Of a stretch of 64,000 bases of DNA, positions 25,902 through 35,365 are shown one piece after another (within the stretch, counting starts at the first letter, position 1; each line of letters opens with the position of its first letter). This DNA is from CAMBDS01 sp964355675 (GTDB lineage: Bacteria; Electryoneota; AABM5-125-24; Hatepunaeales; Hatepunaeaceae). A program made the translations under genes and the position numbers. Below the pieces are notes generated by a model. The model saw nothing but the letters and a program-made list of their open reading frames with translations, was not told the DNA's origin and searched no databases. Where the stretch lies: positions 1-64,000 of the forward strand of contig CAYHEC010000013.1 of the NCBI GenBank assembly GCA_964355675.1. Direction: 5' to 3'.

Positions 25902-26929
25902 TTACTTGCAAAGTATCGCCTTCACTGTTCGTATCTCCTTTCCGGCTTCCATTCGGATCAAGTATAGACCGGCGCTCTTCGATGATGCATCCCAAGTGAC
26001 CCGATAGTACCCGGCGCGTGCGACTTTAGACGCAAGCGTTTCCACGAGCCTTCCCCGTAAATCAAAGACTTGGATCTTCACCTCGCCATCTCGTGGCAAC
26101 GCATAACGAATCACCGTCTGAGCGTTAAAGGGGTTGGGATAGCATGCTTCCAACTGATAAGTCTTTGGTAAATCGGCAATCGAAGGATTTGCGGCGATTT
26201 GAGTCAATCTCTGCATAAGGCCGTCAACCGCCACCCTATTTCGTTGCGGTCCACCAACCGCATCGACATTCCGCGATTCAATTACTTGCTCCAATTCGAG
26301 ATAGCTGATCTGAGCTACCAAGCTCTCTTCTTCATTATGAGGATTATCGACTATCTCCTGGAAAGATTCCAAAGCCTGATCAAACGAGCGTTCTTCAACC
26401 ATGACTCTTGGTACCATCTGGCGGGCAATGCTCGCAACTTCAAGATCAGCATAGTTTTCAGCGATACTGCGGTAGTATGCGAAGAGATCCCCGAACGATA
26501 GATTGAGAGCTCGATAACACAACGGAAGATAACGAATAGCGCATGCGGCGTCATCACTTGTTGGATCATCTGTCACAAGCGATTCCATAATTTCCTTTGC
26601 GGTCCCTACTTCGCCTGCATTCAGTAACTCAAGAGCCATGTCAAAAGTGTACTCCCCATCATCCACATCCCACACAGGAGCAAGTCCATTTGGGAAGGGA
26701 AATTGGCCCAGATCTGGTGGACTGAAACGTTGGATCGAGAACTGAGTGTTGCCAACATAACAATGATGACATCGAATGTCACCCCGGATACGCCCGACGA
26801 GACCAGACTGTAGGTCGGTTCAATCGGAGTGGTTGAATTGAAACTTACCCAAGTCCGGGCAAGCAGAGGGGAATTCAGTGCAGCCACGACAAGGATCGCG
26901 CTCAACGTCGAAAAAGTCTTGCGAGTCAT
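25902..26929 (-). pseudogene. Secreted TPR-like protein with sorting domain, frameshifted near the N-terminus
   Basis: The 3' frame (25902-26675) encodes helical, TPR-like repeats (FDMALELLNAGEVGTAKEIM ... FDQALESFQEIV) and a complete sorting module (ACYPNPFNAQTVIRYALP ... SAGLYLIRMEAGK). Its apparent GTG start is not natural: the same frame stays open upstream (YVGNTQFSIQRFSPPDLGQF). A good signal peptide (MTRKTFSTLSAILVVAALNS, ATG at 26929) lies in another frame, followed by ARTWVSFNSTTPIEPTYSLV, the usual start of C25-type secreted proteins. One frame change near 26770 joins them. Either a recent mutation or a sequencing error. Confidence 0.7.
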
Positions 26930-26949
26930 TTCTTCTGCCTTCAATTGGG

Positions 26950-28311
26950 TCATTTTATTATGACTAGTTTGTATTGAGATCGAGTATTTAGGCTATTGAA
27001 AGAAAGGAAATAACTACCACTTAGAAGGGTATTTGACGTGGCGGAAGGCCATAGTAAACTATGAGCGCCCGCACGATAGTAACCTTGAGTAAGCGGTTCG
27101 ATCAGCCGTCCGTTCAAGTCCATAACTTCTATTCTAATGTCTTGGGGAGATAAAAGTCTAAACTCGATGCGGCACCGTCCGTTGAATGGGTTGGGAAAAA
27201 CTGAGAGGGAAAATAATTGAGGCAAGGCGGGCGGTGGCTCTTTCACCTCATGCGGGGGATAATCGAAAGGAATATTCAACTCGAAGTGCTGTCCATAGTC
27301 CCGACTGACTAAAAATTTGATTGTGCCGCCATAGGGCCAGCCCCGATCAAGGTTCACTTTTTCGAAACCGTAAATGACGACCTCGCCTGAGTCGGCGCCA
27401 GCCTTGATATCCCACACGTAGTGACTCCGTCCGTGTTCATCATAATCATCCCGCAATAGATCGCACTGCATCCGCCATGTCTGGCCGTGGTCTATACTGC
27501 GAAAAATCCGGAAATAACCTTCATCCAGGAGATAGAGTTCGCCGTCCAACGCGCCGCGGGCAAGCCACATATGATTGGAAAAGGCGAGGCTGTCAATTTC
27601 GTCGTATTCGCCTCCGTTGACGACACTAAAACTCCTGCCGTAATCTTCGCTCCTCCAAAGATCAAATCGTGGTTCATATATCTCGCTGTCTTGATGGCCG
27701 ACAAGAAAACCATTATAGCCCCTACCATTAGAAGGCAAAGATTGGTAGGAGCTGCCGTAATCAGTACTGTATCGGATGCTGTCTCCTTGACCGTCAGTAT
27801 AACATTCGCCAGGCACCATACCTGTCGTGATGGGCTCAATTTCAGTTTCAATCTCTTCCCAATTCTCACCTCTATCGAAAGTTCTTACATTGAACCGTCT
27901 TGAATGGTTGGGATCATTATCCCAATCAACACTATCATATGCGCCATAGCAACATCCTTCACTGGCATCGCTCAGGATAAACATCCACATGATCCCTCTT
28001 CCATCAGGCTGGATCGCCTCGATACTCCGACAGTAATCAGTTGTATGATATAGTATCGAATTCGGTCTTTCACCAACTCCTACGACATTTGAGTCAGGGC
28101 CAATACAGAAGTATTCGCCGGGCTGCCAGCCGCGGGCAATAAGTCGGTTGGTCTCGGCAATCCCGGCGCCAGCTATGAAGAAGATTAATACTCCAAAAAC
28201 AAATCGCCCCACCGTTGCGCACACGCGACTCGATGGGGCGTTGAAAGTCTCATTTAGATTAAGCCGTACTTCGCGTCGCACGATTCGTTGTAACGTCGGC
28301 TGATGGAGCAT
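26950..28311 (-). CDS. Secreted BNR/sialidase-repeat-like protein with sorting domain
   Basis: About 450 aa. The body has repeated BNR-type Asp-box turns (SIDHGQTWRMQ, SEDYGRSFSVV, TFDRGENWEEI, SRDYGQHFELN), suggesting a six-bladed propeller of the sialidase/photosynthesis-stability type. The C-terminus is a sorting module (VFPNPFNGRCRIEFRL ... LLSGSYFLSFNSL...KLVIIK). The start is uncertain: the open frame begins with TTG at 28422, an ATG lies at 28311, and the only signal-like segment (FVFGVLIFFIAGAGIA) begins later, so a GTG near 28212-28224 is also possible. No catalytic sialidase residues could be named. Confidence 0.75.
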   Translation of the reverse strand: MLHQPTLQRIVRREVRLNLNETFNAPSSRVCATVGRFVFGVLIFFIAGAGIAETNRLIARGWQPGEYFCIGPDSNVVGVGERPNSILYHTTDYCRSIEAIQPDGRGIMWMFILSDASEGCCYGAYDSVDWDNDPNHSRRFNVRTFDRGENWEEIETEIEPITTGMVPGECYTDGQGDSIRYSTDYGSSYQSLPSNGRGYNGFLVGHQDSEIYEPRFDLWRSEDYGRSFSVVNGGEYDEIDSLAFSNHMWLARGALDGELYLLDEGYFRIFRSIDHGQTWRMQCDLLRDDYDEHGRSHYVWDIKAGADSGEVVIYGFEKVNLDRGWPYGGTIKFLVSRDYGQHFELNIPFDYPPHEVKEPPPALPQLFSLSVFPNPFNGRCRIEFRLLSPQDIRIEVMDLNGRLIEPLTQGYYRAGAHSLLWPSATSNTLLSGSYFLSFNSLNTRSQYKLVIIK

Positions 28312-28422
28312 GAGCGTAGTACTTGATGGATCGGGATTCAAATTGTCGCACTCGTGAAATTGAACTTCGTTGGGCAATAGCGGCGAAAATAAACGCCGCC
28401 ACAAATGCTGAGTTTCTGCCAA

Positions 28423-28776
28423 AGAGAATTCTAAAGTTAGCGCTCGTTTTGTGCTTCAATTCACAACACATTGCGCATTTCAGCCTTGCCGACCGACACA
28501 TATATTTTAAACAGAATTCGAACCAAATGCAAGTCTTTGACAGAAATATCAGAAATTCCGCTTATCTCCTCATCCTGCCTAAACATTGACGGTTGTAATT
28601 TTGTCACTTCTCTACTTCTACTTCAATCTCCGACAATATCCCAACACCAAAACGGTCGATTCCAATCACGGCAAAGTTCTATGACTGGATGGGAAAGCTG
28701 TTTACTCAGATTTCACGACAGATTATCGGCACTCATGTTTGGACGTCATCTCCGATAATTCAGCGATACATTCGTC
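28423..28776. other. Intergenic region without a recognised gene
   Basis: Several short plus-strand frames overlap here but none resembles a protein. It separates the secreted-protein block from small minus-strand genes. No clear hairpin. Confidence 0.4.
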
Positions 28777-29031
28777 TCATCGCTCCTCCTGAATTCTCTT
28801 CAACCTTCGCTTCAGGAACATTACACAGTCGATCTTTGAATAGAGCAACATTCTCCCATCAAGCCCAGCCACGAGTGGAAAGTCCGGTTCGTTCGCCCAC
28901 CGATGGATGGTTGACTTGGCGATCAGGATGTTCAAGGACTTGGCTATGCTTAGCATCTGTGATCGACTTATAAGTGAATCAGGTTCGTTCTGCTTATTCA
29001 GACTTATTTGCTGTTTATTCTGTGATTGCAT
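28777..29031 (-). CDS. Small helix-turn-helix (excisionase/AlpA-like) DNA-binding protein
   Basis: 84 aa from the ATG at 29031, which has GGGAGAACG directly upstream (better than the longer frame to 29106). The centre reads MLSIAKSLNILIAKSTIHRW then ANEPDFPLVAGLDGRMLLYS, a winged-helix pattern in which a recognition helix is followed by a loop with F-P and a beta wing, as in MerR/AlpA-type regulators of mobile elements. It is the last of three or four small minus-strand genes next to a type III restriction system. Target unknown. Confidence 0.55.
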   Translation of the reverse strand: MQSQNKQQISLNKQNEPDSLISRSQMLSIAKSLNILIAKSTIHRWANEPDFPLVAGLDGRMLLYSKIDCVMFLKRRLKRIQEER

Positions 29032-29118
29032 CGTTCTCCCGCTCGATAACTGCTCGCAGAACTTGAAGGAAACTGTCAATCGATTCGCTGAATCCATGAT
29101 CCACAAAATATTGAATTA

Positions 29119-29331
29119 TCATCCTCTTGCCCTCTTTGCAGTCTGTAGAAAATCTCCCCTAAGATCTGCCACCACAACTTTCAGCCAAGGATTGGCCTGC
29201 TTGAATGACTGCCATTCTACCCAAACAGCATTGCCCCGCGGATCGACGTCTGGCGGATCAAGGGAGCCGATCAACAATTCGTGATCGTCAGTCTTAATCT
29301 TCAAGTTGCGATCATTTATCCACTCCCACAC
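29119..29331 (-). CDS. Small protein of unknown function
   Basis: 70 aa from a GTG start (MWEWINDRNLKIKTDDHELL ... DPRGNAVWVEWQSF ... VVVADLRGDFL). Not recognised. It looks protein-like (balanced composition, Trp-rich) and is collinear with small genes on either side. It could be a fragment of a larger mobile-element protein. Confidence 0.35.
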   Translation of the reverse strand: MWEWINDRNLKIKTDDHELLIGSLDPPDVDPRGNAVWVEWQSFKQANPWLKVVVADLRGDFLQTAKRARG

Positions 29332-29355
29332 TGTAACATGAAGCAGATGCGACCG

Positions 29356-29565
29356 CTACATCCCATCCTCAAAGAGAATTTCCCTGAACCAACACCACCA
29401 CGTCACTCTGGTTAATGCACCGGTCTGTCGGTCGAAAAAGGGCTGCGGCAGCAAGAGTTCAAATCCATCGATGTAGAATGACGTCATGATTTTACCCTCG
29501 TCTTTCACGAGACATTCTGCGCAATCCGCAAGCAGGGCGTCCAATTTCGCTGTAGTTTCTGCCAC
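29356..29565 (-). CDS. Small protein of unknown function
   Basis: 69 aa (MAETTAKLDALLADCAECLV ... MTSFYIDGFELLLPQPFFD). Not recognised. It begins with a possible short coiled coil and ends in an aromatic stretch (WWCWF). Collinear with the neighbouring small genes. Confidence 0.35.
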   Translation of the reverse strand: MAETTAKLDALLADCAECLVKDEGKIMTSFYIDGFELLLPQPFFDRQTGALTRVTWWCWFREILFEDGM

Positions 29566-29613
29566 GAGTTTCAGAATAAGCGTGAAGAAATAGCGGCACC
29601 GCCCGATCCCATA

Positions 29614-29700
29614 TCAGAGCTGGAACTCATCCCGCCAATCGGCCGAATCGTTCATGTCGGGGATGTCCTTCTTCAGACCACACATGAACTTGTCGAACAT
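29614..29700 (-). pseudogene. 28-codon fragment
   Basis: Reads MFDKFMCGLKKDIPDMNDSA and DWRDEFQL before TGA. Composition is protein-like, but it is too short to be whole; probably the end of a deleted gene, since palindromic repeats start 80 bases upstream on that strand. Confidence 0.25.
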
Positions 29701-29779
29701 CTCGTGCTCTATCAGAGATTATTGCTTTAGGAGGGGGTATTGGCTATATTTGATGGGTCAGGTTTAAAGCCACCATTTC

Positions 29780-29919
29780 GTACGACACGCGTCCCTGCCT
29801 GTCAGGAGGACGGATCTCCGCACCCGTCCGGTACGGCGGGGCTCCGTACCCGCCACTCAGTACGACAGGCGTCCCTGCCTGTCATCTTTACCCCGTACGA
29901 CAGGCGTCCCTGCCTGTCA
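29780..29919. repeat. Cluster of palindromic repeats upstream of mod
   Basis: Three copies of a 25-base unit (TACGACAGGCGTCCCTGCCT core) at 29780-29804, 29860-29884 and 29895-29919; the first has one change. Between copies 1 and 2 lie CGGGGCTCCGTACCCG-type stems related to 10477-10539. The following AT stretch (29922-29951) repeats ATTATTAATTCTTA. Spacing is irregular, so this is not a CRISPR array. Confidence 0.85.
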
Positions 29920-29961
29920 CAATTATTAATTCTTAATTATTAATTCTTAATTACTTTCACT

Positions 29962-31626
29962 ATGCCAACTCTCGACTGGATCGGCAAAAAAGCCGTCCTG
30001 AACCATCACAACGAAGTCCCCTTCCGCCTGCTCCGCACCAACGAGGAGCTTTCTGTCGGCGATCCCGACAGCGGCAACCTCCTCGTGCAAGGCGACAACC
30101 TCGAAGCCCTGAAAGCCCTGCTCCCTTATTACGCGGGCAAGGTCAAGTGCATCTATATCGATCCGCCTTACAATACCGGGAGTACTCAAAAGGGAGCAGG
30201 TTGGAGTTACGATGATAATGTGAACAGCCCGGAAATGCGTGAGTGGCTTCATAAAGTAGTTAAAGGAATTGACGAAGATCTCTCTCGACATGATAAATGG
30301 TTGTGTATGATGTACCCAAGATTAAGTCTATTGAGGGACTTTTTATCAGAGGACGGGGTGATGTTTGTAAGTATTGATGACAACGAATCCAGTAATCTCG
30401 AGCTCATAATGAGAGATCTATTCGGCGAAAAAAATTTCCTTGCAAACTTGATTTGGGATTTAGGCACAGGAACTGCCGCCGGACATTTTACAAGATCACA
30501 CGAGTATATCGTTACATTTGCAAAAGATAAATCTTGTTTACGGAATTTTCGATACTCAGGTGATGAAGCTAAAATCTCAGAGCGTGCTGTGAAAAAGATA
30601 TCCAAAGGTAATCCCGCAAGTCAAATTACATTTCCAGCAGGAATGGAATTTGAAGGTTCCAACGCGGTTTTTAAGGGTGAATATGGCAAAAGCGAGAAAA
30701 TTCGTATCGTTTCGGATGAGATGAGGTTTTTTGATGGCAAATTAGTCAAATCGGTTACAATCGAAGCTGGCTGGGCAATGCGGAATCAAATTCTGTCATG
30801 GCTTGACGGTAAAGAAACTTGGGATAGCAAGGGTCAATTGGTTACGAAATTCTATTTTGACAAAAAAGGTGTCCTTCAATACGAGAAAATTCGCGGCTTT
30901 GTAAATCCTCAATCTGTACTCAGAGGAGTTGCGAGTACACGGAAAGGGTCAGCCATTTTAATGGAGATAATGGGCGAAGCGCGCATGCAATTTCCAAAAC
31001 CAGTTGAACTAATAGCCTTTCTAATTGACCTAATCTGTGAAAATGACGCTTTGGTGCTCGACTCTTTTGCTGGTTCAGGGACTACGGGTCATGCCATACT
31101 TGATCTAAATAGAAAACAAGGCATCAATCGCAAGTTTATACTAATAGAGTGTGAGGATTACGTTGAAACACTCACCGCAGAACGTCTTCGTAGAGTTATA
31201 AATGGCGTTCCAAATTCGGGTGATGCCGCTTTGAAAATGGGTTACGGAGGTGGCTTTCGCTACTGCGAACTTGGCCCAACACTTTTCGATTCGACAGGTC
31301 GAATCCGCCCGGAAATCACCCATTCCGAGCTTGCCCACCACGTCTTTTTCACCGAGACCGGCGAGCCATTGGCCGACTCTTCTCTGAACGGTACGCCTCT
31401 GATCGGGATAAGCAAAGGCACGGCTGTCTATCTCCTTTACAACGGAATCCTAAAGGACAAATCGGTCAAAGGCGGTAATGTTTTGACAAAATCCGTCCTC
31501 GCTGATCTTCCGCCGCATGTGGGAGCCAAAGTCATTTACGGAACAGCCTGCCGGTTGAGTCCGACTTTTCTTTTCTCAGCGGGAATCACTTTCAAGCAAA
31601 TACCTTATGAAGTGAGGATACGATGA
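29962..31626 (+). CDS. mod: Type III restriction-modification methyltransferase (Mod)
   Basis: 554 aa. It methylates adenine-N6 in the recognition site and supplies specificity to the type III complex. Beta-class order: motif IV DPPYNTG (67-73) comes before SAM motif I LDSFAGSGTTGHA (about 364-376). The opening LLVQGDNLEALKALLPYYAG is classical for Mod. The region between the motifs (roughly 130-350) should carry target recognition. The translation signal is weak (no clear ribosome-binding site before ATG 29962). The res gene follows after a 151-base spacer filled with palindromes. Full length and apparently intact. Confidence 0.93.
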   Translation: MPTLDWIGKKAVLNHHNEVPFRLLRTNEELSVGDPDSGNLLVQGDNLEALKALLPYYAGKVKCIYIDPPYNTGSTQKGAGWSYDDNVNSPEMREWLHKVVKGIDEDLSRHDKWLCMMYPRLSLLRDFLSEDGVMFVSIDDNESSNLELIMRDLFGEKNFLANLIWDLGTGTAAGHFTRSHEYIVTFAKDKSCLRNFRYSGDEAKISERAVKKISKGNPASQITFPAGMEFEGSNAVFKGEYGKSEKIRIVSDEMRFFDGKLVKSVTIEAGWAMRNQILSWLDGKETWDSKGQLVTKFYFDKKGVLQYEKIRGFVNPQSVLRGVASTRKGSAILMEIMGEARMQFPKPVELIAFLIDLICENDALVLDSFAGSGTTGHAILDLNRKQGINRKFILIECEDYVETLTAERLRRVINGVPNSGDAALKMGYGGGFRYCELGPTLFDSTGRIRPEITHSELAHHVFFTETGEPLADSSLNGTPLIGISKGTAVYLLYNGILKDKSVKGGNVLTKSVLADLPPHVGAKVIYGTACRLSPTFLFSAGITFKQIPYEVRIR

Positions 31627-31631
31627 AAATT

Positions 31632-31767
31632 CTTGGAGGGCGGGTTTTAACCCGCCCCTTCCCCAGTACGACAGACATTCTTGTCTGTCACCTTAGAAAA
31701 GTCTTTTGTGACAGGCAGAAATGCCTGTCGTACCAATACAAGGGCGGACTGAAGTCCGCCCTCCAAG
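31632..31767. repeat. Nested palindromes between mod and res
   Basis: The order is stem A, stem B, loop, stem B-like, stem A-like. CTTGGAGGGCGGG (31632) is mirrored by CCGCCCTCCAAG (ending 31767); inside, GTACGACAGACA and GCCTGTCGTAC mirror each other. Each half is itself a palindrome (GGGCGGGTTTTAACCCGCCC; GGGCGGACTGAAGTCCGCCC). The 13-base outer arm recurs exactly at 62605-62617. Confidence 0.88.
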
Positions 31768-31777
31768 GGAAGTTGTA

Positions 31778-34237
31778 ATGTTACAGCCAAAGAACTATCA
31801 GCTAACCGCTCTCGATGAGTTGAAGAAGTATTTCCAGACTTGTCTTCGGCTGGGGAATGCCGATACGGCGTTTTATGAAACAACTCTTAATCTTTGGGGG
31901 CGAGGAATCTCCTATAATCCGGTAAAGGAATTACCCGGGCTTCCTTATGTCTGCCTGCGTATTCCGACTGGGGGCGGTAAGACTCTCATGGCATGTTTTG
32001 CGGCGGGAATTGCGCAAAGGGACTTACTGAATTTGGATCGGTCTCTGATTGTGTGGCTCGTTCCCTCGAAACCCATATTGGATCAGACATTAAAGGCGCT
32101 TAAAAAACGTGAGCATCCTTATCGCAATGCCCTCGAATCTGCGGTTGGGTCTATCGAAGTCTTTGCTATTGGTGAGGCGCTTTCTTTGAATCGGTCATTG
32201 TTTGAATCGCATACTGTAATTATTGTATCGACAATTCAGGCATTCAGAGTAGAAGAAACAGAAGGGCGAAAGGTCTATGAGCAATCAGGGCATTTGCTCG
32301 ATCATTTTAGCGATATACCTTCTGAAATCGCGGCTAAGTTGGAATGCTATTCGGGAAGCAATACACCTATCCCGTCCCTTGCCAATGTGTTAAGAACGAG
32401 ACGACCGATTGTGATTGTCGATGAGGCTCATAATGCGAGGACGCCGCTTTCATTCGACACCTTGGCGAGACTTGGGCCATCGTGCATTATTGAATTTACA
32501 GCAACTCCAGACTTAGGGAAATTGTCTCGTGATGAGGCAAAAATCTCGCCAGATATGGAAAATAGGGCGAGCAATGTGCTTTACAGCGTTTCGGCGGCAG
32601 AGCTTAAAGCCGAACAGATGATAAAACTACCGATTAAACTTGAGATACAGAGCGATTGGAAAGTATTACTTACCGATGCGATCAACCAGCGAAATAATCT
32701 AGAGGAACTGGCAAAGAGAGAAGAAGCGATATGCGGTGATTATCTCCGACCTATAATGCTCCTGCAAGCTCAATCTCAACTAAAAGAACATGACAGGCTG
32801 ACCGTCGATGTGATTGAAAAATGCCTGATTGATGAATTTCAAATTCCGAAGGAACAAATCGTCAAGGCAACCAGCACCGATCATGAATTGCCAGATAACA
32901 TTCTGAGCTCGGAATGTCCGGTAAGGTTTGTAATTACTGTTCAAGCATTACGCGAAGGCTGGGATTGTCCGTTTGCATATATTCTCTGTTCGGTTGCTGA
33001 AATGAAAGGGAGTCGAGGGGTTGAGCAAATTCTCGGACGGATTTTGCGAATGCCAAAAGCGAAACTTAAAACAAATAAAGACTTGAATTATGCTTATGCG
33101 TTCGTTTCTTCGAGCAGTTTCGCTCAAGCTGCTGAAACCCTGACAGACGCTTTGATTGAGAATGGGTTCAAGAGACAGGAAGCCAAGGATTTAATCGCAC
33201 CGTTAAAGGATAATCAATCAGAAATTGAGTGGGATTCAGACAGCCTTTTTTCTGCCGGTCGAGAACCTCAAGTATTTATTCCGCGAGTTAAGGGTGAATT
33301 TAGCGTGCCGGTTTTAGCCGTTAAAGTCGGGGATCTGTTCGAACAGCTTGAAGAAATTCACCTATTGGAGAATGATTGGAGTCTTGCGCTTTGTGAAGCA
33401 GATTTATTGGAGTCGGAATACTCCCCGGATAAACCCGCTGGAGATTTTGGCGAGATCGACATCAGCAAGGGCGGTCAGCTTGTAGCAAGTTCATTTATTC
33501 CTGAATTACAGAAACAGATCGGTATGCTTGAACTTAAACTTGATATCAGCGAAGTAGATTTAATCCGATGGCTCGATCAGACAATTTATCATCCTGATAT
33601 TCCGATGAGTGATATGGAATTGTTTCTTATAAAAGCAATGAAATATCTATTGGGTAATCGAAGTGTTCACCTGAAGAAATTGGTAAAAGACCGGTATCGT
33701 TTACGAAATGCAATAGACGATAAGGTGAAGTATCATCGTCAACAATCAATGAAGGCAGCATTTCAGGAGTTGCTCGATCCTGAAACAGCATTACATATCT
33801 CCGTGACACCCAAGAAATGCTTCACTTACGATCCAGAGGTTTATCCCTATAATGAAATCGATACCAAGCATTATAAATGGAAGAAGCATTATTATCCAAA
33901 AGTCGGTAAAATGAACGGCGAGGAGTTTGATTGCGCTGCATTTCTTGATGGCCTTGATGAGGTTAAATGGTGGGTGCGTAACATATCGCAAAAAGCGCAA
34001 CATTCATTCTGGCTTCAAACCACATCAGACAGGCACTTTCCTGATTTCGTCTGTCTGTTAAATGATGGCAGGTACTTAGTTGTCGAATATAAGAGTGAAA
34101 GAGATTGGTCGAACGATGACTCTGTGGAGAAACGCTGGATTGGTGAATTGTGGGAAAAGAGAAGCGGCGGTAATTGCTTTTACGTCATGCCAAAGGGAAA
34201 GGACTTGGAAGCGATAAGAGCGAAGGTGAAACTCTAA
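31778..34237 (+). CDS. res: Type III restriction enzyme (Res), helicase-endonuclease
   Basis: 819 aa from the ATG at 31778 (AAGGGA seven bases upstream); the frame extends to 31721 but that part encodes the palindrome. SF2 ATPase motifs: Walker A PTGGGKT, DEAH (IVIVDEAHNAR), FTATP, motif V (TVQALREGWDCP) and motif VI (GVEQILGRILRMP). The C-terminal PD-(D/E)XK nuclease shows HFPDFVCLL and LVVEYKSE, both catalytic parts present. With Mod it forms the DNA-translocating complex that cuts near unmethylated head-to-head sites. Intact. Confidence 0.93.
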   Translation: MLQPKNYQLTALDELKKYFQTCLRLGNADTAFYETTLNLWGRGISYNPVKELPGLPYVCLRIPTGGGKTLMACFAAGIAQRDLLNLDRSLIVWLVPSKPILDQTLKALKKREHPYRNALESAVGSIEVFAIGEALSLNRSLFESHTVIIVSTIQAFRVEETEGRKVYEQSGHLLDHFSDIPSEIAAKLECYSGSNTPIPSLANVLRTRRPIVIVDEAHNARTPLSFDTLARLGPSCIIEFTATPDLGKLSRDEAKISPDMENRASNVLYSVSAAELKAEQMIKLPIKLEIQSDWKVLLTDAINQRNNLEELAKREEAICGDYLRPIMLLQAQSQLKEHDRLTVDVIEKCLIDEFQIPKEQIVKATSTDHELPDNILSSECPVRFVITVQALREGWDCPFAYILCSVAEMKGSRGVEQILGRILRMPKAKLKTNKDLNYAYAFVSSSSFAQAAETLTDALIENGFKRQEAKDLIAPLKDNQSEIEWDSDSLFSAGREPQVFIPRVKGEFSVPVLAVKVGDLFEQLEEIHLLENDWSLALCEADLLESEYSPDKPAGDFGEIDISKGGQLVASSFIPELQKQIGMLELKLDISEVDLIRWLDQTIYHPDIPMSDMELFLIKAMKYLLGNRSVHLKKLVKDRYRLRNAIDDKVKYHRQQSMKAAFQELLDPETALHISVTPKKCFTYDPEVYPYNEIDTKHYKWKKHYYPKVGKMNGEEFDCAAFLDGLDEVKWWVRNISQKAQHSFWLQTTSDRHFPDFVCLLNDGRYLVVEYKSERDWSNDDSVEKRWIGELWEKRSGGNCFYVMPKGKDLEAIRAKVKL

Positions 34238-34243
34238 ATTTGG

Positions 34244-34300
34244 ATTCCGGCTTTCGCCGGAATGAGTCCCCCCATCAGCATTAGCATTAGCATTAGCATT
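34244..34300. repeat. Short palindrome and hexanucleotide microsatellite
   Basis: 34244-34263 is ATTCCGG-CTTTCG-CCGGAAT, matched at 54094-54113 by a version with one paired base change. About 34276-34300 is four units of CATTAG, followed by CATCAT-rich sequence. Confidence 0.8.
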
Positions 34301-34324
34301 GGTCATCATCATCATTCATTATCA

Positions 34325-34950
34325 TCATTCCGTCACCCCAAAAACGCCCGCCAGACAGCCTTTTCCGCCATTCCTGTGACGATGTGACGATGTTTTACTA
34401 TGCCCTGCTGAACTGCCAGCACCCCGCCTGCCAGCCTCTTCGCCATCACAATCCGACAATTCCTCACCGGTCAGTTTCAGAAAGCGGTAACCGTCATAAT
34501 CCTTCTGGCTGAGCTTGAATTGCTCCTGGTTGAAAGCTCCGAAGGAGGGACTGCCATGCTCAACTAACACCTCATGCAGGAATCCCGGCGTATCCCGCCC
34601 GCCATAGAAATCGAGCATATCCTGTTCGCGCTCATCAGACCAACTCGGATTAAGAGAAGACGGCCACTGGAAGAGGTGCCATTTCTTTCCGTCTTTCGTC
34701 AGGTGATAATAAGTGGAGTCTCGGTGTCCATTTGGATTGGAATAGACCCGGAAACGTCCGCCAGCATTGAGGCATTGCCGCACGGCTCGCCAGGCAGGTT
34801 CCAGCAGCCACGCCGCTTCATCGACCCAGACTCGGTTGACGTGGAGCGAGCGGAACGCTTTCCCATAATCACCACCCGGTCGGAAGTAGATGGTTGTCCC
34901 TGAAATGAACGTCGCCTTGAAGTAAGGTTTCCGGGTGATCGCGGAGTGAT
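34325..34950 (-). pseudogene. Phage terminase large subunit fragment
   Basis: The minus strand reads FKATFISGTTIYFRPGG, then NRVWVDEAAWLLEPAW (Walker B and catalytic region of the terminase ATPase), GRFRVYSNPNGHRDSTYY and FYGGRDTPGFLHEVLVEHGS. The 5' part including the Walker A loop is absent: upstream of about 34950 the open frame continues only as the antisense of a plus-strand recombinase gene. The last 30 codons look out of frame. A decayed prophage-derived piece. Confidence 0.65.
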
Positions 34951-35365
34951 CGGCTCGACCCGGGGCGATGTCAACCTGATCGAGAAACGGATTTTCATTA
35001 AGGGCAAAGGCGGTCAGATCGTCGCCAGATTCCTCAACTGCAAGGCGAGGGCTGCATTGCATGAGTTTCTGAAAGAGCGTCGCAAGATGGCTTTCGACTG
35101 CCCGGCCTTGTTTGTCAGTCAGCGTCTCGAACGGATTACCGCCCGTCAAATCCAGCGCCGACTCGAGGAATGGATTGCCAAGGCCGACATCACCAAGCAA
35201 GTTCACCCAGACACGCTCCGCCACACCTTCGCTACCAACCTTTACGGTCGAACCTCGAACATCCTCGCCATCCAGCAGGCTCTCGGGCATGCCTCGGTCT
35301 TGACGACTCAGATTTACACCCATCTCTTTGACAACGTCCGCGAAAATGCACTTGAGACTCTCTAA
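34946..35365 (+). pseudogene. Tyrosine recombinase, C-terminal catalytic fragment
   Basis: 139 codons covering the later catalytic part of a phage-type integrase: the beta-hairpin lysine (IKGKGGQ), HPDTLRHTF (H-x-x-R), ALGHAS and the nucleophile tyrosine (TTQIYTHL). The N-terminal arm/core-binding domain and the first catalytic arginine are missing. It starts where the opposite-strand terminase fragment ends, so the two meet at a deletion or recombination junction near 34946-34960. Confidence 0.8.

Noticed and set aside
29780..29919. Possible CRISPR array
   Set aside because: Only three units, unequal spacing (55 and 10 bases between them), units are palindromes also found elsewhere, and no cas gene is near.
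34325..35323. Single 332-codon minus-strand gene
   Set aside because: Only the part left of about 34950 is terminase-like; the rest is antisense to the recombinase fragment with intact catalytic motifs.
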